From contig NW_024104368.1 in assembly GCF_003945595.2 (NCBI RefSeq), positions 558,001 through 622,000 on the forward strand: 64,000 bases of DNA, written 5' to 3'. A program made the position numbers and the translations under genes. Source of the DNA: Pipra filicauda (taxonomy: Eukaryota > Chordata > Aves > Passeriformes > Pipridae). Of this stretch, positions 14,098 through 27,540 are shown piece after piece; the first letter of the stretch is position 1; every line of letters starts with the position of its first letter. The notes beneath the pieces are model-generated. The model saw only the letters and a list, made by a program, of their open reading frames with translations, did not search any database and was not told the DNA's origin.

Positions 14098-14311
14098 CCC
14101 AGTTAGGGATCCTTTCCTGTACTTGGGCAGTGCTAAGAAGGCTATGGTCATAAGACTAGGAAGCTTTTGCAAGAAGCATGCCATAAAAACACTAGGATCA
14201 ACCCCTGAAACCACTATAATCAGTGGTAGTGCTGCCACCAATGTCAGAGTCAGGATCATCACCCACAGGTCTCGATGAAGTGCAAACTTTTCCACATCCA
14301 CCATCTGAGGC
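14098..14311 (-). other. Weak candidate exon encoding a hydrophobic segment
   Basis: On the minus strand a pyrimidine-rich run ending in TTCTTGCTTCAG precedes an open frame. Its translation starts PQMVDVEKFALHRDLWVMIL and continues into a strongly hydrophobic stretch (LTLVAALPLIIVVSG). A GGGTGAAA donor-like site follows after about 214 nt. The product would look like one membrane span and I do not recognise it. The frame is also open upstream of the putative acceptor, the donor is weak, and a second minus-strand frame is open over much of the same interval. It may therefore be chance. Confidence 0.15.
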
Positions 14312-16450
14312 CTGAAGCAAGAAGGAAACACTAGTGACACAGAAATGGCTACATACGGTGCTGAAGAAATAATTAGTGACTGTGCAGCGAACACCCACAG
14401 AGCAGATGCAAGATGATATTGGATACAGCAGGCATCAGTTAGGTGCAAATGGTGACAGCTGGGGACTTTGTGCACGATGAGACAGCAGCACATGAGGATC
14501 TGGCCTCCTGGAGACCATGGCAACAGGACACATGCAGAGCACTTTGCTATTCACACGAGATGTAATGCGAGGGTGCCCCTTGTTTTACAGTTGAAAGGAT
14601 TGGCTTAGGGCCAACCAGGAAAATCAGATGCATGAAAAAATGATGGCCAGTCTTCTGAGAAACTGCTAATGGGTGCCTGACCTTGTTCTGGGATGAGGAA
14701 GAGAAGTTAGGGCATCCCCCTCTCTCATTTCAATCAGTGCTTGCACTTGAGCCTTCAGGAGAAGCTACCTGAAAAAGCAGTTTGAGATGACAGTAAAGCT
14801 AAACAGGGGAACATTAAATATGCAGGTGATATTTTGCTGATGCAGTAAGATCCTTCAGTCTCACTTCACTCCTTTATTGGGTCTTAAAGCACAGACTTGC
14901 CATATCTTTGGCTTTAAGATGAAGCAGAAGGAAAATACATTTTAACTGTGTGAATACTCTTTTCAAAGAGGACTGAAAGTCAACACATCCTTCACATTCT
15001 AGCATTTACATCAACTCTGGGTGAGTCAAACTAATAAATGTGTTATATCAGTTAGGCAGATTAATTTTTTTTTTAAAGGATAAATTGAGTCACCAAAACT
15101 TTTCCTTATGGAGCAGATAGAGCTTTGTCAAAATAGTTAGCTGGATCTGTATTGGTTTGCTCTGGAGATACCCAAGATATATCTTTGCAGACATGATTCA
15201 GTTTGTGAAAGTGATCTTTTGGGAAAAGAAGAAAGTTGCAATATCCTTATATATCATGAATTATAGAGCTCTCTCTAAAAAATGGGACTGGCATTGTTTC
15301 CAAATCTGTGACTGCATGCAATGAACACAGTCCTGTAGAAAATACATTTGCACAGTCAGTTGTTAGAGTCTTATGTAGGCAGAACTGAAGCACACCCACC
15401 TGGGCACATCTGCCCTGTAGCACAGCAGTAGCATGAGGGCAACAGCAGCTATGAAGGCTCTCACATAACACAAGTAAACAAACACTAAATACAAAACTTC
15501 CAGTTCAAATTGGTCTGGTTTTTTTCAACACAGCCCCCACTGAAATACGCACAGATGGAAGTTATAATGCTGGGATCAATGAGATGAAAAGATGATGTAC
15601 GAGAGAGAATTTATATACTTTGAGTCCGAGGAATTGATCGGCTTTCAAGAGCTGGAAAATATCAGTTAATAAGTTTAACTTGCTGAACAAATATTTCCAG
15701 AGAGGCAGATGTAGAAGAAATATCTATGGATTAGACAGCCTGTCATATCGATAGGTCAAATACAGCTATACTTGGAAAAGTTTTACCTGGTTGAGAGGCT
15801 GATTACAGTTTTCTGACAGCTAGCATATTAACAGAAAGCTTGGGGTCGATCTCTCTGAATTTAGGACAAAAGTTTAGCCCAAGTCAGAAGTTTGTGACCA
15901 CATTTTAAAATGCAGCTATTGACTTTTCCCTTCAAAATGACATTTTCTATTTTTTGTCCCCAAATCTGAGTTCCAATTTCACTTAGAATGAAAGAAACTA
16001 TTTCTGACCTGCTAAGAAAACAAAACATTGACTTAGAAATTGCTGATAATTCTTTATGAAATTTGCATTGTTTAGCAAATACTCAATTCCCCCCCCCACA
16101 ACACCAAGAAGAAAATTTCTTTCACAGAATAATAATTGAAATGTTTTATTCAAATATGACTCTGAGGAAAAATTAAAACCCCAAGACTTTATGGAAAATG
16201 AAACCCAAAGCATTTCATCCTGTGAAGACCTAGTTAAAAAAAAATAAATCTCATGGTTGTCAGTACTGCTGAATTTTGAACCCCAACACTGAGTAACCAA
16301 CATTTACTATAAAAAACTTGCATAGATCTGCCACAGCAGTAATACTAGCTAAATACACTATTAAATGCTGAATCTAATTAATTACATTCTAGCAAAATGT
16401 CAAAGGTCAACTAAGAAATTTCCATATCCATTCAGTTTGGCAGAAGAGAT

Positions 16451-16480
16451 AATTAAATAATTTCCAATTAAATAATTTCC
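16451..16480. repeat. Perfect 15-bp tandem duplication
   Basis: The 15-mer AATTAAATAATTTCC occurs twice back to back with no mismatch. This is a simple slippage-type duplication in an AT-rich context. Confidence 0.95.
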
Positions 16481-17600
16481 TCTATAGGTACAATGTATAA
16501 GCGAAAAATAATATTGACAGGTTTCTGAATGTCACATGTATAGTATATTTCCTTCATTTTTTGTGTAACAGATAACAGCTGCATTTTCACACATTAAATT
16601 ATTTGTTCTTACAGAGAATAGTGTGAAATTTTATTCACCATTCCTCAGCCATTAGGAAAAAATGAAAATATTATATACCAAATTATGCAAATTGACATTG
16701 CTGATCTTCTAAAATATTGCTGGAGATTTTTGAGATCTATTACCAGGATAACCTCTGTACATCAGAAAAGCGCCGCAGTGCTGGCTATCTCATTTCCATT
16801 TTATAGCCTGTGTTACAGACATAGGTACATTATATTTCAGAGATATATAGCAAGGAGGCTTATAATTTATCCTTATCTGTAGAATATGAAGTAGGGTTTT
16901 AGAGACTCCTGCTTAGGGCTATTCTGCAATGCAACTTTGATAAAATTGACAACCTATTTTTTTAGTCAAAGATTTATAGGACACACGACTGCTTCAAATT
17001 TGCTTTTCAACCAGGAAGAGTATCTCATGTATAAGGGTCCCCCAGTAGATTTTGGGTGCAAGTATTACTACTGAAAGGGAAGGAAAATGCTTTTCACAGA
17101 TATAAATTGATTTTTATTACCTAGGTGAACTTCTCAGTCCCTGGGACTGGTCAGTATAGGACCAGGGTATCCAGCCCCCTCCCCCCCCCAACTAAATTAT
17201 GGGCAAAGAAACTCAGGGGAAGGAATGTGCTCACTATGAGCAAACAAGACCTGCAGGGCCATGAGTTGCTCTAAATTAAAAATATTTGATGTCACAGAAA
17301 ACGGAACCACTACATTATACATTACCCTAAACCTTAAGGGCTCTAAGAGAGAGAACACTGCCTCCGTCCACTATCCACAGTGACCCTATTCTTCTGGGGC
17401 ACATCTCCCTTAGGTTAGCTCAGTTCTGCAGCTAGACCCTCTGTATTCCTCCAAGTAAATTACTGGAAAGTGGAGAACCCGATTGCCTGAAATCCTCTGA
17501 CATATTCCTGATACAGCGCCCATGTGGGAGATAACTGGGCACTCAGGTGCAAGCACAATCCTGCAATTTATGTCCAATACAACTGTACCTGCTCAACAAG

Positions 17601-17690
17601 AGTGTTATGATGATTAATTAATTCATCTTCGCAAAGCACTTTGAAAGATTAAAACCTGCAATTAAAGTGCTTGGCTTGTACAAAGCTGAG
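17601..17690 (+). repeat. Possible ancient MIR/L2-type 3'-tail relic
   Basis: TGTTATGATGATTAATTAAT, then CATCTTCGCAAAGCACTTTG, then a run ending in AAGTGCTTGGCTT. This resembles the conserved 3' region shared by MIR/L2-like retroposons (gttgtgaggattaaatgag, gtaaagcgcttagaa, gtgcctggc). Divergence is high. The element class is uncertain, and a conserved non-coding sequence with TCF/LEF-like CTTTGAA words is an alternative. Confidence 0.35.
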
Positions 17691-20600
17691 ACAACAAAAT
17701 ACTTTGGAAGAAAACAATAACTGATAACTTTGAATATTAGTGCTGCCACTTAGAAATAATGCACAGACAGTAGTAAATTAATGAACTGGGTTTTAATGAA
17801 CGCTATAACCTGAAGGGATGGAAAAATTGCAAAGAGGTGCTAAAATATTCTGAATTGCTTAACAACTGTGGATAATATCTAGAGGCTATACCTGGGTATA
17901 AACAAAGGATGAGGTAGTGGGTTTTTATGCTACTACCAAGTCTCAGAAAGTTTTTAGAAAGTCACTTATCTTTCTGGCATCTAAACATCAAAGAAAGTTA
18001 AATTGTAAAGCAGATACTATGCTCTCTGTCATGAAAAATTGTAACATAGTGGAAAAATCTGCTCTGCCTAGGAATTGTGTTGAAATAATCGATGTAACAT
18101 CAGTTTCATGCTCTAGACCCTGATCAGCGCACAGCACAGAAAAAGCCATCTTTTCATCTGCTAGCAGTAATGCAACTCCTGCTCTTTAATTTGTACTTGG
18201 AAAGACAACAGGTTTATTCTCTTCAGGAAGAAAAATTCTCTAGAGAGAAAGGGCTCTTGAGTAATTTGTTTTCCTAGCAATGTTTTTATGTTTTGCAGCA
18301 CAGGTTGGTATTGTGAACCTTGAATGCAACTGCAAATATATGTGCAAATATACTCTGACAGTGTTTTTCTTCATTCCTTCTTGCAAAAGAATGCAGAAAT
18401 TGCATACCTCTAAGATTAAGGGAAACTCAGCACTGAAATGAGCAGCACATCTTGCACATCTTGTTTCTCAGGGTACCCAGTTTCAGCCAGGCTTGTGTGT
18501 AGGTATGACTCAGCATTAGATAATTTGAAATTCATCCAAGGTAACTCTGAATAAACTTGTTATACCCGCATTACACTACGGTATTGCTTACATTTTGGGT
18601 TGGATCCGTCACTGCTGTCAACTAGACTGGTGTTATGAAAACAAAAGAAAACTGTGCAACTAAAGCAATGGGGAATCCAGAAGCAGGTGAACAGCAGTAG
18701 AGGGAATAATATAAGCGGCAGAAGTAGCATTGGTCCTCTGAAATGCCCATACCACGCTAACGACAGAATACACACCAATAGAAAAGTAGAGCCTGGAAAG
18801 CTGTGCAGTCACATTTCACAACGAAATGGACCTGAACCACAGGTAAATAGCACTGTCCAAAGTTATAAATATTATAAAATTGTTACACATATATTCCATT
18901 ATGTGAGGTAATGTTTTCACATTGCTCTATATGTGATTATTAGTTGTTTATAATGCACAAATCATCTATAGTATATGGGATCCAAGAATGGCTTAACACC
19001 AGAGCATTCACTGACTGATTTTATAGCCCAAATTTATTGTTTTATATTTGGCTGTCAGATTTATATGGACATGCATTGGACTACAATCATATATCAGCTA
19101 GAGCTGAGGAATCATAGTTGCTTCTTTTACTTAATTAATCAGAGACAGAGATTATGTTTCTCCAGGGATTGCAGGAGCAGCTACCACTATCTCATTAGTG
19201 TCTCCAAGGCTTTCTATAGCCTGACTATTCCTGGCTACTCTACGAATGTATATGAGCTGTCTATGCCAGCAAGTCCCAGTTTGGCCCAATGACTGTACCA
19301 TTGCCTGCTCTTACACAGGAACACAGGTATGGATGGAGCCTACCCCACTCACCTATCTCAGCATCGGAATTTCAGCTCCAGGAAAGCATCAAAACCAAAC
19401 ACCTCCGCGGCCGTAATGCAAGCAGTCTCCAGTAAATACTCTCCCAAGAGATTTTCTATTTGCTTGCCTGTTACCTTCCCCATCACCCTCTTGGTTGAAC
19501 CACAGTCTCATGGCCAGCATTTCCACTCCTCTTCCAAAATAGTATGCACACTTTCACAGCAAAGCAGGAAATCTTGAGCCAGAGTTTCAACTTCCTGCTA
19601 GTTTCCTCAAAGCTCCATTGATTCTACAGGGTGTTGTTATCCAGCAAAGATGCCAATAACTGCATTGCCACACTCAATTCAAAGCTTATTTCAGAACAGC
19701 TGCACATCCTTCACATTTTTATTGACACAGCTATCACAGGCTAGTAAAGTTTCATTAGCTGTACTTAAAGACATTATTATCATGTTGTGTGTTTATATTA
19801 TACAGAAATAAATCTGAAAAGAATCATTTTCATCCATAAATGCATAGCCATTTAGACGTGGGTATGCAAGTATGCAATATATCATATGAAATGTAAACTT
19901 CCCTACACTTTCGTCATTATAAGATACCATAGGGACCGTTCTTACCTTAGGGATGAATTGCTTCGTCATTCTTAATCATTCCTTGGCTATATTTGAAAAT
20001 ACCAAGAAGTCATCAGTGATAACAGCTTCTGATCTGCATACCTGAATGCCTAACAAAAGTCCTCAGATGTGCAGGAATTTGCACTATTCCTGCACTTAAT
20101 TCAGAATCTGAACGAACTGCCAACATTCAAAATATCCCCTAAAGTATATATTTCTGTAAATATTTCATTTAATCAATTAAAACAGAACATGTTTAAAAAT
20201 ATAATATTATAATTTCTCATCTAAATTTCAAAGCAAAAAATCAAAAAGCTATCTTTTAATGAGGTAAAAAGCTACTTCACTTTGATTTCTTTTATAAATG
20301 GAGTGTGATTGAAGTCTGTATGTTCCACAAAATGTTTTGATCTTGTTGAATAAGCAATTTCTGTCAGAAAATTGTATTTTCATCATTTCTTGGAGAAATT
20401 CGTATTGCTTTATTAACTTCAGTGATTTACAGCAAGTGAAGACCTGGCTTGTAACAGCAGCAATATTTGCTGGTATCTTGTGGACACTTTTAAATTGAAA
20501 AGGTACTGTACAATAACAGAGTATGCATTTTGGAAAGATTGAGAATGGTGGATGGTCTCAGAGTGGTATATCATTCTGGCACATTGTGGTCCTTTGTATT

Positions 20601-21189
20601 CACTTGCCTGTCTTCATATTTTTGTCTTGTTATTGGATCAAAAGAAACATTTTAATTCTTTCTCTGTGTAGATGTAAGTACATGTCATGTAGCTTTGGTG
20701 TCATTAGGACTAGCAATAATGAATAGCTCTGTCAGTCCTTTTTAAGACCTAAAAGCAAGTTTGAGCTGCTTCAGTAGGATTTTTATTTCGATGGGTTGGA
20801 AATGAGTTGCTTGGCAATTATTAAAAACCATTTCTATGGAAGCATAACCCCTAACAGGCATAGGAAAAAGAGGGAGAAATAAATTAAAAAAATATAAATC
20901 AAAACCTCCATAACTCATTTGTACCTAAGTTGCACCATTTCAAACAGGGATAACCTTCATCTAGAGGTAAACAGAAGCAGGTAACCCCATTCTTAGAGTA
21001 AGATGCTTTTATGCTTATTCCCCACGAGGTTTGTTTTAGGACAGTTGTTTCATGAACAGCCTGAATGAATCAATAGTGACAAGAACTTACCACTGAGGAC
21101 CATATTGAACTAGTAGGGACATTATCGACATTGTAAAACGACATTTGAGTCCAAAAATGATCCTGAAAAATTAGACATAGGTGGAAAGA
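17691..21189. other. Unique non-coding sequence, no gene seen
   Basis: About 3.5 kb without a supportable feature. The interval 18540-18850 has more CpG dinucleotides than its surroundings, with overlapping open frames on both strands that match no family I know. Elsewhere the DNA is AT-rich and featureless. Confidence 0.55.
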
Positions 21190-21600
21190 AAAAAAAAGGA
21201 GCGGCTAGGCAAAATTCAGAAGGGAACACCATGAATAATTCAAGTCTAGAAAACAGAACCTACCAACAAGACAGAATAAGTTTATGCTACAACCTAAAAG
21301 GAAGGGACTTGAGGGGAAGTATAATAGCATTAGATGTAAAACATCCAAATGTTAAACATGCCAAGGGCATTGGAATAATCTATCTTCCTTGTTCTTAAAG
21401 GTGCACAGAAGTCATGGGAGTAAGCTGCAGCAAAACAGTTTCAGGATAAATATAGGAAAATATTTCTACATGATTCTACAAAAAAGCTGGCTGGGAAAGG
21501 TGAATAATCCTCACTGTTGAAGGCCATGAACAGAAGGATAGAAAAATATCCTCTGTCGCAAACTGCATATCCCAGATCTCTTTCAGTGCCAGGTGATTTC
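21190..21600 (+). mobile_element. Ancient, highly diverged CR1 remnant
   Basis: Ordered islands match the 3' part of the CR1 ORF2 region: GGACTTGAGGGGAAGTATAA (family: ctgaggggagacatgataac), then CTTCCTTGTTCTTAAAGGTG, CACAGAAGTCATGGG (family: acaagaagcaatggg) and AAGCTGCAGCAAAACAGTTT (family: aaattgcagcaagggcggttt), ending with AGGATAAATATAGGAAAA (family: ttggacattaggaaaaac). The collinear order supports the call despite heavy decay. Divergence looks greater than in the CR1 copies at 31.6 and 48.2 kb, so it is probably an older insertion. The boundaries are approximate. Confidence 0.6.
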
Positions 21601-24351
21601 ACTGTGCCAAACTTGGCAGTTCTCTGAACCATAACTGATCCCACTGACCTCACTGCAACCGGCCTACCAAAACATGAAAACTTCTCTAACAGCATGGGAA
21701 GGTACAACAGCAGTTCCAATAATATTCACAGGGCTGTAGATGTGTAAAGAAGAGGATCTTTACCACAAAGTGTGTGCAAGAGAGTGAATTCCTATGCGAA
21801 AGCAAATTATACAGGACCAGTTTATACAACTTTACCCCAAGGGAGATATTTTTTTTGTTTTAGAATGAAATACACCATCACAGGAATCAAAACTGAACAT
21901 TATTTAGAAGACAAGATATAATCTTGTAAAGATGATCACAAATCCAAAGGCTGCATTGACACGGAAATAACACAGTAATAATAAATTTGATTGAGAGCAG
22001 ATTACAGGATATTTCAATGACATATCTTTGAAATATATCAATGTTGTATTGCCAAGGCAGATATTTGAACAAAATGCCCAGAAGACTACCAGTTTCACTC
22101 CTTTGACTTGAGAAGTTCCTCAGCATTCAGTAAGAAAGCTTATAAGGAAAATAAGCATGATTTCGTCATGAGAAAAAAAATAAATTTTTTTCCAGTTACA
22201 ACCTTTCCTAGGAATTAGTGTGGAGACTGAAGCTTTCACATCTACTCTCCACCTAAAAGTCATTTTTCCTCTTTTTTAACTGGAAGGAAATGTGCTCAAT
22301 TTTTACCAAGTTACTAACGAGAAAGAACTAACTGCCTCTGCACTAGGATTATTTTCGATTTTGAACTCTGATTAAGGAAAAAAAAACAATAAACAACCAA
22401 CCAATAAACAACTACAACCACTCTTGTCTTGCTCAGGTTGTTTCAACAACTGAGAAACTTTAACCCCTGAGAAAAAGCAATTTCACTCAGTAGATGGAAA
22501 GCAAATCTTATCTTATTACTACATAGAACTCAGTTTGAATTAACAAACTTACACATCAAATTGGTAAGGTCAAATACACATGGAGCAGAGTACACGATTC
22601 CTCCTGTAGTATAAAGCAAAGCCCTTCTTTTCTCTCATTCTCATACTTATTCCCCAGCTCCTGCCAATGCTCTTGCTATGGGAAACAGTCCACACAAAGA
22701 AGTCCAGGCCTTAATCTCTGAAATAGGAGCAATTCAGGGTAATTCAATGTGCCATTAACATTGATTAAATAATTGGCAGAGTGAAAAACTGTCAGCTCCA
22801 GTGTGAAGTAGTTGCTCCATATTGGCAAACACAGCATGAGCAAGTCACTTCAGCAGTGCTGACAGTGTCTCTGTGAAATACAAACCTCAGTGCAGTACAG
22901 ATCCTTACCCTCATAATAGAGATCTAGCCCAGTGGAAGTGAAAGCATACATAGAGGAAAACAAAAAAAAAGCGAGCAGGTATGTCTCTAACATAGTCATA
23001 CTAATAGAGAGACAAATGCTGATAAAGATTATACCTTGTGGTTCAAGAGAAAATGTATTCCCTGGATTATATTGTGATGATTTATTATAGATGGGCTACA
23101 GTGATTCATTTCACTGAAGTAATTAAATTTCTGTTGACACAAAAATCTCATAACTCAAGAGGTTCAGCAATCCCTTGAGTTATTTTCAAGAGAAAATGAA
23201 ATTAAGGTATGTTGGATATAGACAGAATGAACAGATCAGGCTCATAAAAGTAAGCTAATCGAAAAATTCTGTGCTATAGACACTCATACACTCAACTAGT
23301 TCTGTAGCCACTTGATTATTCTAATGTCCTTCCTTTTATAGTTCATACCTGCATTAATTTATGGCCTATTGCACCAAAATGTCAACTGTAGTCAATGTAA
23401 AATTTTATAGTGGAATAAGAAAGTATGATTGCACTCCACGGCTTCAGGTTAAAACAGAGGTGTTACATCACCTGCTCTCCAAGGTAAAGATCACAAACTG
23501 AGAATAAACAAGCACTGAAATCTTAAAACTACTTTTACTGTTTCAATGCTGTTTTGTCTATTATATGTATTACAACATGTTCCTTCGCAAAACCCAGTCT
23601 GCTGAAGTGCAATTGAGATTGTGGGTGTCTACTAGACCACGTATGTTTTACCATTCAGGAAATTGAAGTACACCATGAGGGTTAGCATCCAAGAGCTACC
23701 CTGTTGTGTCCTCACTCAAAGGAAGAAGGACCTTACTCCACGAGTTTCTCAGCTTCCAATAATAAAGGTGTCCTGTGCAAAAAGTAGGCACTGGTCCCAA
23801 AGGGAAAGCAGAGCAACAGCTCCACAACTCTCACAAGAACTTCCTCACTAAAGAGACACAGCTCCACGTAACTAACAAACCTGCCACCCTCAGCCTGCCC
23901 CTCTTGCCAACCAACTCCACGAAGAATAACTTTTCCAGTAAGTTTTCCGTATGGTCCATGTTTCTTTCTGATGTTTGTCTTTGAAAGGACACAGCACAAG
24001 GTACCAACTTAGAATTCACAAAACTGCAGATCCAACCCAGGAAACTGTGTGCAACCCACTAACTTAACTGTGAATAGAGTTAACATGGAGATCGATGTGC
24101 CTGACACCCCCCTCTTCAACTACTGATCAAAACCCACTAAACAGCAGAAACTTTACATTTAACTTCAATGGGTCTGTAACCATGCTCAATTATGTTAGCT
24201 TAGCACAGCAAACTAAAACTGCCCAAGTTGGCTGCCTGCAGAGGCATTTCTAGTTTAAACACTAACATTTAATGCAACATTGCTGTAAGATGACACCTTC
24301 TCTTTCTCTTTGGTTCATCTATGCACTGTTTTTCCTCTCATATTAATAATT

Positions 24352-24380
24352 AAAAAAAAAAAAAAGAGAGAGAGAGAGAA
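24352..24380. repeat. Poly-A plus (AG)n simple repeat
   Basis: Fourteen A run directly into about eight AG units. Directly visible, and probably length-variable. Confidence 0.95.
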
Positions 24381-27119
24381 ACAAAACCAGAATTCGATAA
24401 ATGCGCTAACAAGTAATTTATGGAAAATCATTAAAAAATCACTTCCAAATATTTTGAATTCTGGTCACCACTTCATGAGTTGATTTCTGTCTGGTGTAAA
24501 CTGGCATTAAAGTCAGGTCAGGTCTTCTAATTTACACATGTTGAAAATGTTTCCAACTGAGCTCTAAACTTACCTGATATATATAAAAAAGAAAACAACC
24601 TGAATATTATAAATATCAAAGGCTAACTGCTAAAAATCACCCCACTTAAGAGCATGTTTAAGGTATTCCTACCATTCCAGTCTCAGAATATAAATTCAAA
24701 ACCCACAAAAATTCTCTTCCAAGCCATCTCATGTCCTTTAACTCCAATGACAAGGCTGCAAGTTTGACTTCTCTAAAACACACAAAATTTGAAAAAAAAT
24801 CTCAAGGTAATCAGAGGGGAATGATTTTGATTCATGCTACACAAAAGCCAGAGTAAGTAAATCCACAGCTAATATAAATCCATAGTAACAGGAACAAATC
24901 TGATTTATCCTAGCTAACTAATAGTTTCATGGGTTTACTTTCCTTAAGAAAAAAAAATTACATAGCAGTACTGCATAACTAATATGATCTTCTAGCTTGA
25001 TTTGTTCCCTAATTAGTTTTCAGACTTACATAGTTGCCAGTCCTGAATGTCTTTATGTCTTCACTCTGCATTCTTAAATCATATTTAAGCTGAAGATGAG
25101 CTTTAATACAAATCCTTCAAGTTGAACGCCCCACTTAAGGAAAAAAAAGAAATTTGATTCAGCTTTGACTTTTTCAAAAAGCTCCCCCTCAAAATTTAAA
25201 AGCCACAGTCCTCAAAATATTTTTAAAAAGCAAGCTTCTTTATGAGTTTCGGTTCAGAGCACTTTGAATATTTACAGACTCTACTTCATAAAAGAGCTCC
25301 AAAGACCTCTAGCAAATTAAAAAATGGGTCTCAAATCTATAGTTTAAAGTGTCTCCCTAAAATTATATGGGCTTTTGAGAAATACTGGTACCTAACAATG
25401 AGAAGCCAGACAAAATGTGACACCAATCTGGGCAATTAAAGCTAACTTTGACCCCTATCCAGCATGCGGAGTTTTCTCAGTCCTGACTTCATGTCTTGGC
25501 ATAGGCTGTCCCCCTCAAATTAAGATATTGCTACAGGTAGCTAAACAGCAGAACGTGACTTCTTGGCTATTCTAACAAAACAGGTCAAGGCCATCAGATC
25601 CTCAAAGTGTGAAAGAATGTGTCCATGTCCATGGCCTCTGTCAGGCTTCTGAAACACGAACAACTCACTGTGGGAGATATTCAAGATGCACTTGGTGGTA
25701 CTTGAACCTTTCCTGTTGTGCCCTGACAGTGTGTCAGGAATCCCACAGACTCAAGGAGGAAGAGACAGGCATAAGAAAAAGGAAAATTCATCCTACTCAA
25801 AATGGAAAGAGAACAAGGTATAAAGACTACATGCAAGGCTGTTCAAACATGATCAGCATTCATGTGCACTACAAAACTAAACCAAAGGAACTTATCACAA
25901 GGGGAATGCATTTTGCCTGTGAGACTATGGATCTGTTTATTCCCTTGGTGCATTGAAGGGCTTGGGGAGGAACTCAAATAAATATTGCCCTTAATTAGGC
26001 AAATTTGATTCTTATTATAGAGCAATTTAAGGAAAGAAACAAGATCAACCCCAAATCCAGCAGAACAAACAGCTTCAAACAAAGGACTGATGTACATGAT
26101 GGCTGCTTTCTCTTACTTATGCAAAATATTCCCAATATCCAAATGAAATTTAAACAAAAACTAAACAGTATGCTTCTCTAAGCCTTCAAAAAAAAGACAA
26201 ATACATTAAAAAAACCCCCAACTGCATAAAAGATTTGATCACAGTCTTTCCCAGTATCTGGCACAGTCTCAAAAGAATCCTTTTTACCTAAGCAGCCAGA
26301 GGCTACAACTTTTCTCATGCTTGAACATCCCTTTGCTGGTGGGAACCCAAATGCACCACTTACTGATACCTCTGGCAGAAGACTGTTTGTTCCAAGTGTT
26401 TTCTGAATCATCTATTTTGAGAAGAGTCCCAGTCCCTTTAAAATCCTTTTGCTGAAGTCTTTAAGGAACGCTTGAGTCAGACGTGCCTCTGTTCAGGGAG
26501 GAGTGCCAAGAGCTGTCTCAGTTGATGCATTACCCTTACTATATTGCTCCTGCTGAGTGGTGAGCTGATTTCTCTCCCTGTGGCCTTCCCCACATCCACC
26601 CCATATCTATTTAACATATAAATTCACCCCACTGAAGGTCCCAGTCCTATTGTCTGCATCAAATTTAGGAATTTAGAAGTCCCCAAGCAGTAGATTTGGG
26701 CCCTTTTGTTCACCCAATTCTGAGTTTTCTTGGTAAATCAAAGGTTTGTATGCAAAGCCTGCTGAATCAAACAGCCAGCAATCCATATCATTCAATTTGC
26801 CACACTGGATGAAAAAAAATGAAAACTGAAAAACTTATTCTTGCAAGAAACAGAAATCAAAGACCAGGAGAAAAACAAAGCTGAGCTCTGTCTCAAGGCA
26901 TCCAGTCTCAAAAGACACTTGATCCCAAGAAAAGGAAGAAAAATATCACTGTTCAACGTAAAGAAGTTTCCCTAAACATGCAGTTCTCTTCTTATGGTTC
27001 TCTCAGTGAGGTGTACACAAATTTCTTCTCTACAGTGCCAGCATCGTTGCATGGAATCCATGGCACAAACAGGTTAATGCTGTTTTCAGAAAGTTATTGT
27101 ACCACAGCTGACTTCAACA

Positions 27120-27540
27120 ATAACTTCTAAATGAAACGTAGATAAGCCCTCTTAATTCTAATTATCTTTTATTTTAAAGCTTAATTACAGTAGTACAAGA
27201 CTGTCATGGAATGATAATTACAATTTATTTAAACATCGATAAATAAACATTAGGTTTTATTTTCCTACTGTGAAATGTATCTAACCTAATGGGCTGATTA
27301 TTCCATTTAATTGTGTGCAAAGAAACTGGGTAATTTCTGTCAGGTATCATAACGTGACAATGACTACTTTATCACGAGATATTAACATTTTCTTAAATCA
27401 ACTGTTCTTTTTATGAATCAGCAGTTCCACTCAGCTTTATTTAGTTCTCAATAAAAGAACAAAGGTCCACTTTGGGCCTTATCAGTAAAATTAAAGTAAA
27501 TTAAACTATGGTAGAATTAAACTGTTCATGCATCATTCAG
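27120..27540. promoter_or_regulatory. Candidate conserved non-coding element / enhancer-like block
   Basis: Repeat-free, AT-rich but high-complexity sequence with a dense set of developmental transcription-factor words. These include several TAATTA-type homeodomain cores (27180-27225), ATCGATAAATAAACA at 27235-27249 (CUT/forkhead-like), and AACAAAGGTCCA at 27458-27469 (SOX-like next to a nuclear-receptor half-site). No long open frame crosses it. Motif density in AT-rich DNA is weak evidence, so this is a candidate only. Confidence 0.3.

Larger units (their letters stand above)
12706..17600. other. Unique non-coding sequence, one exon-like frame
   Basis: No recognised repeat or gene in about 4.9 kb. 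The region 14098-14311 on the minus strand is singled out separately as a weak exon candidate. C-runs near 16089 and a 15-bp tandem duplication at 16451 are the only simple structures noted. Confidence 0.55.

Noticed and set aside
22830..22890. GAGCAAGTCACTTCAGC as a possible forward MIR core
   Set aside because: Only one short word matches; the neighbouring MIR blocks were not found at the expected spacing.
25609..25956. 115-codon open frame with basic C-terminal half
   Set aside because: No known domain, no codon-usage or splice support, and overlapping frames on the other strand.
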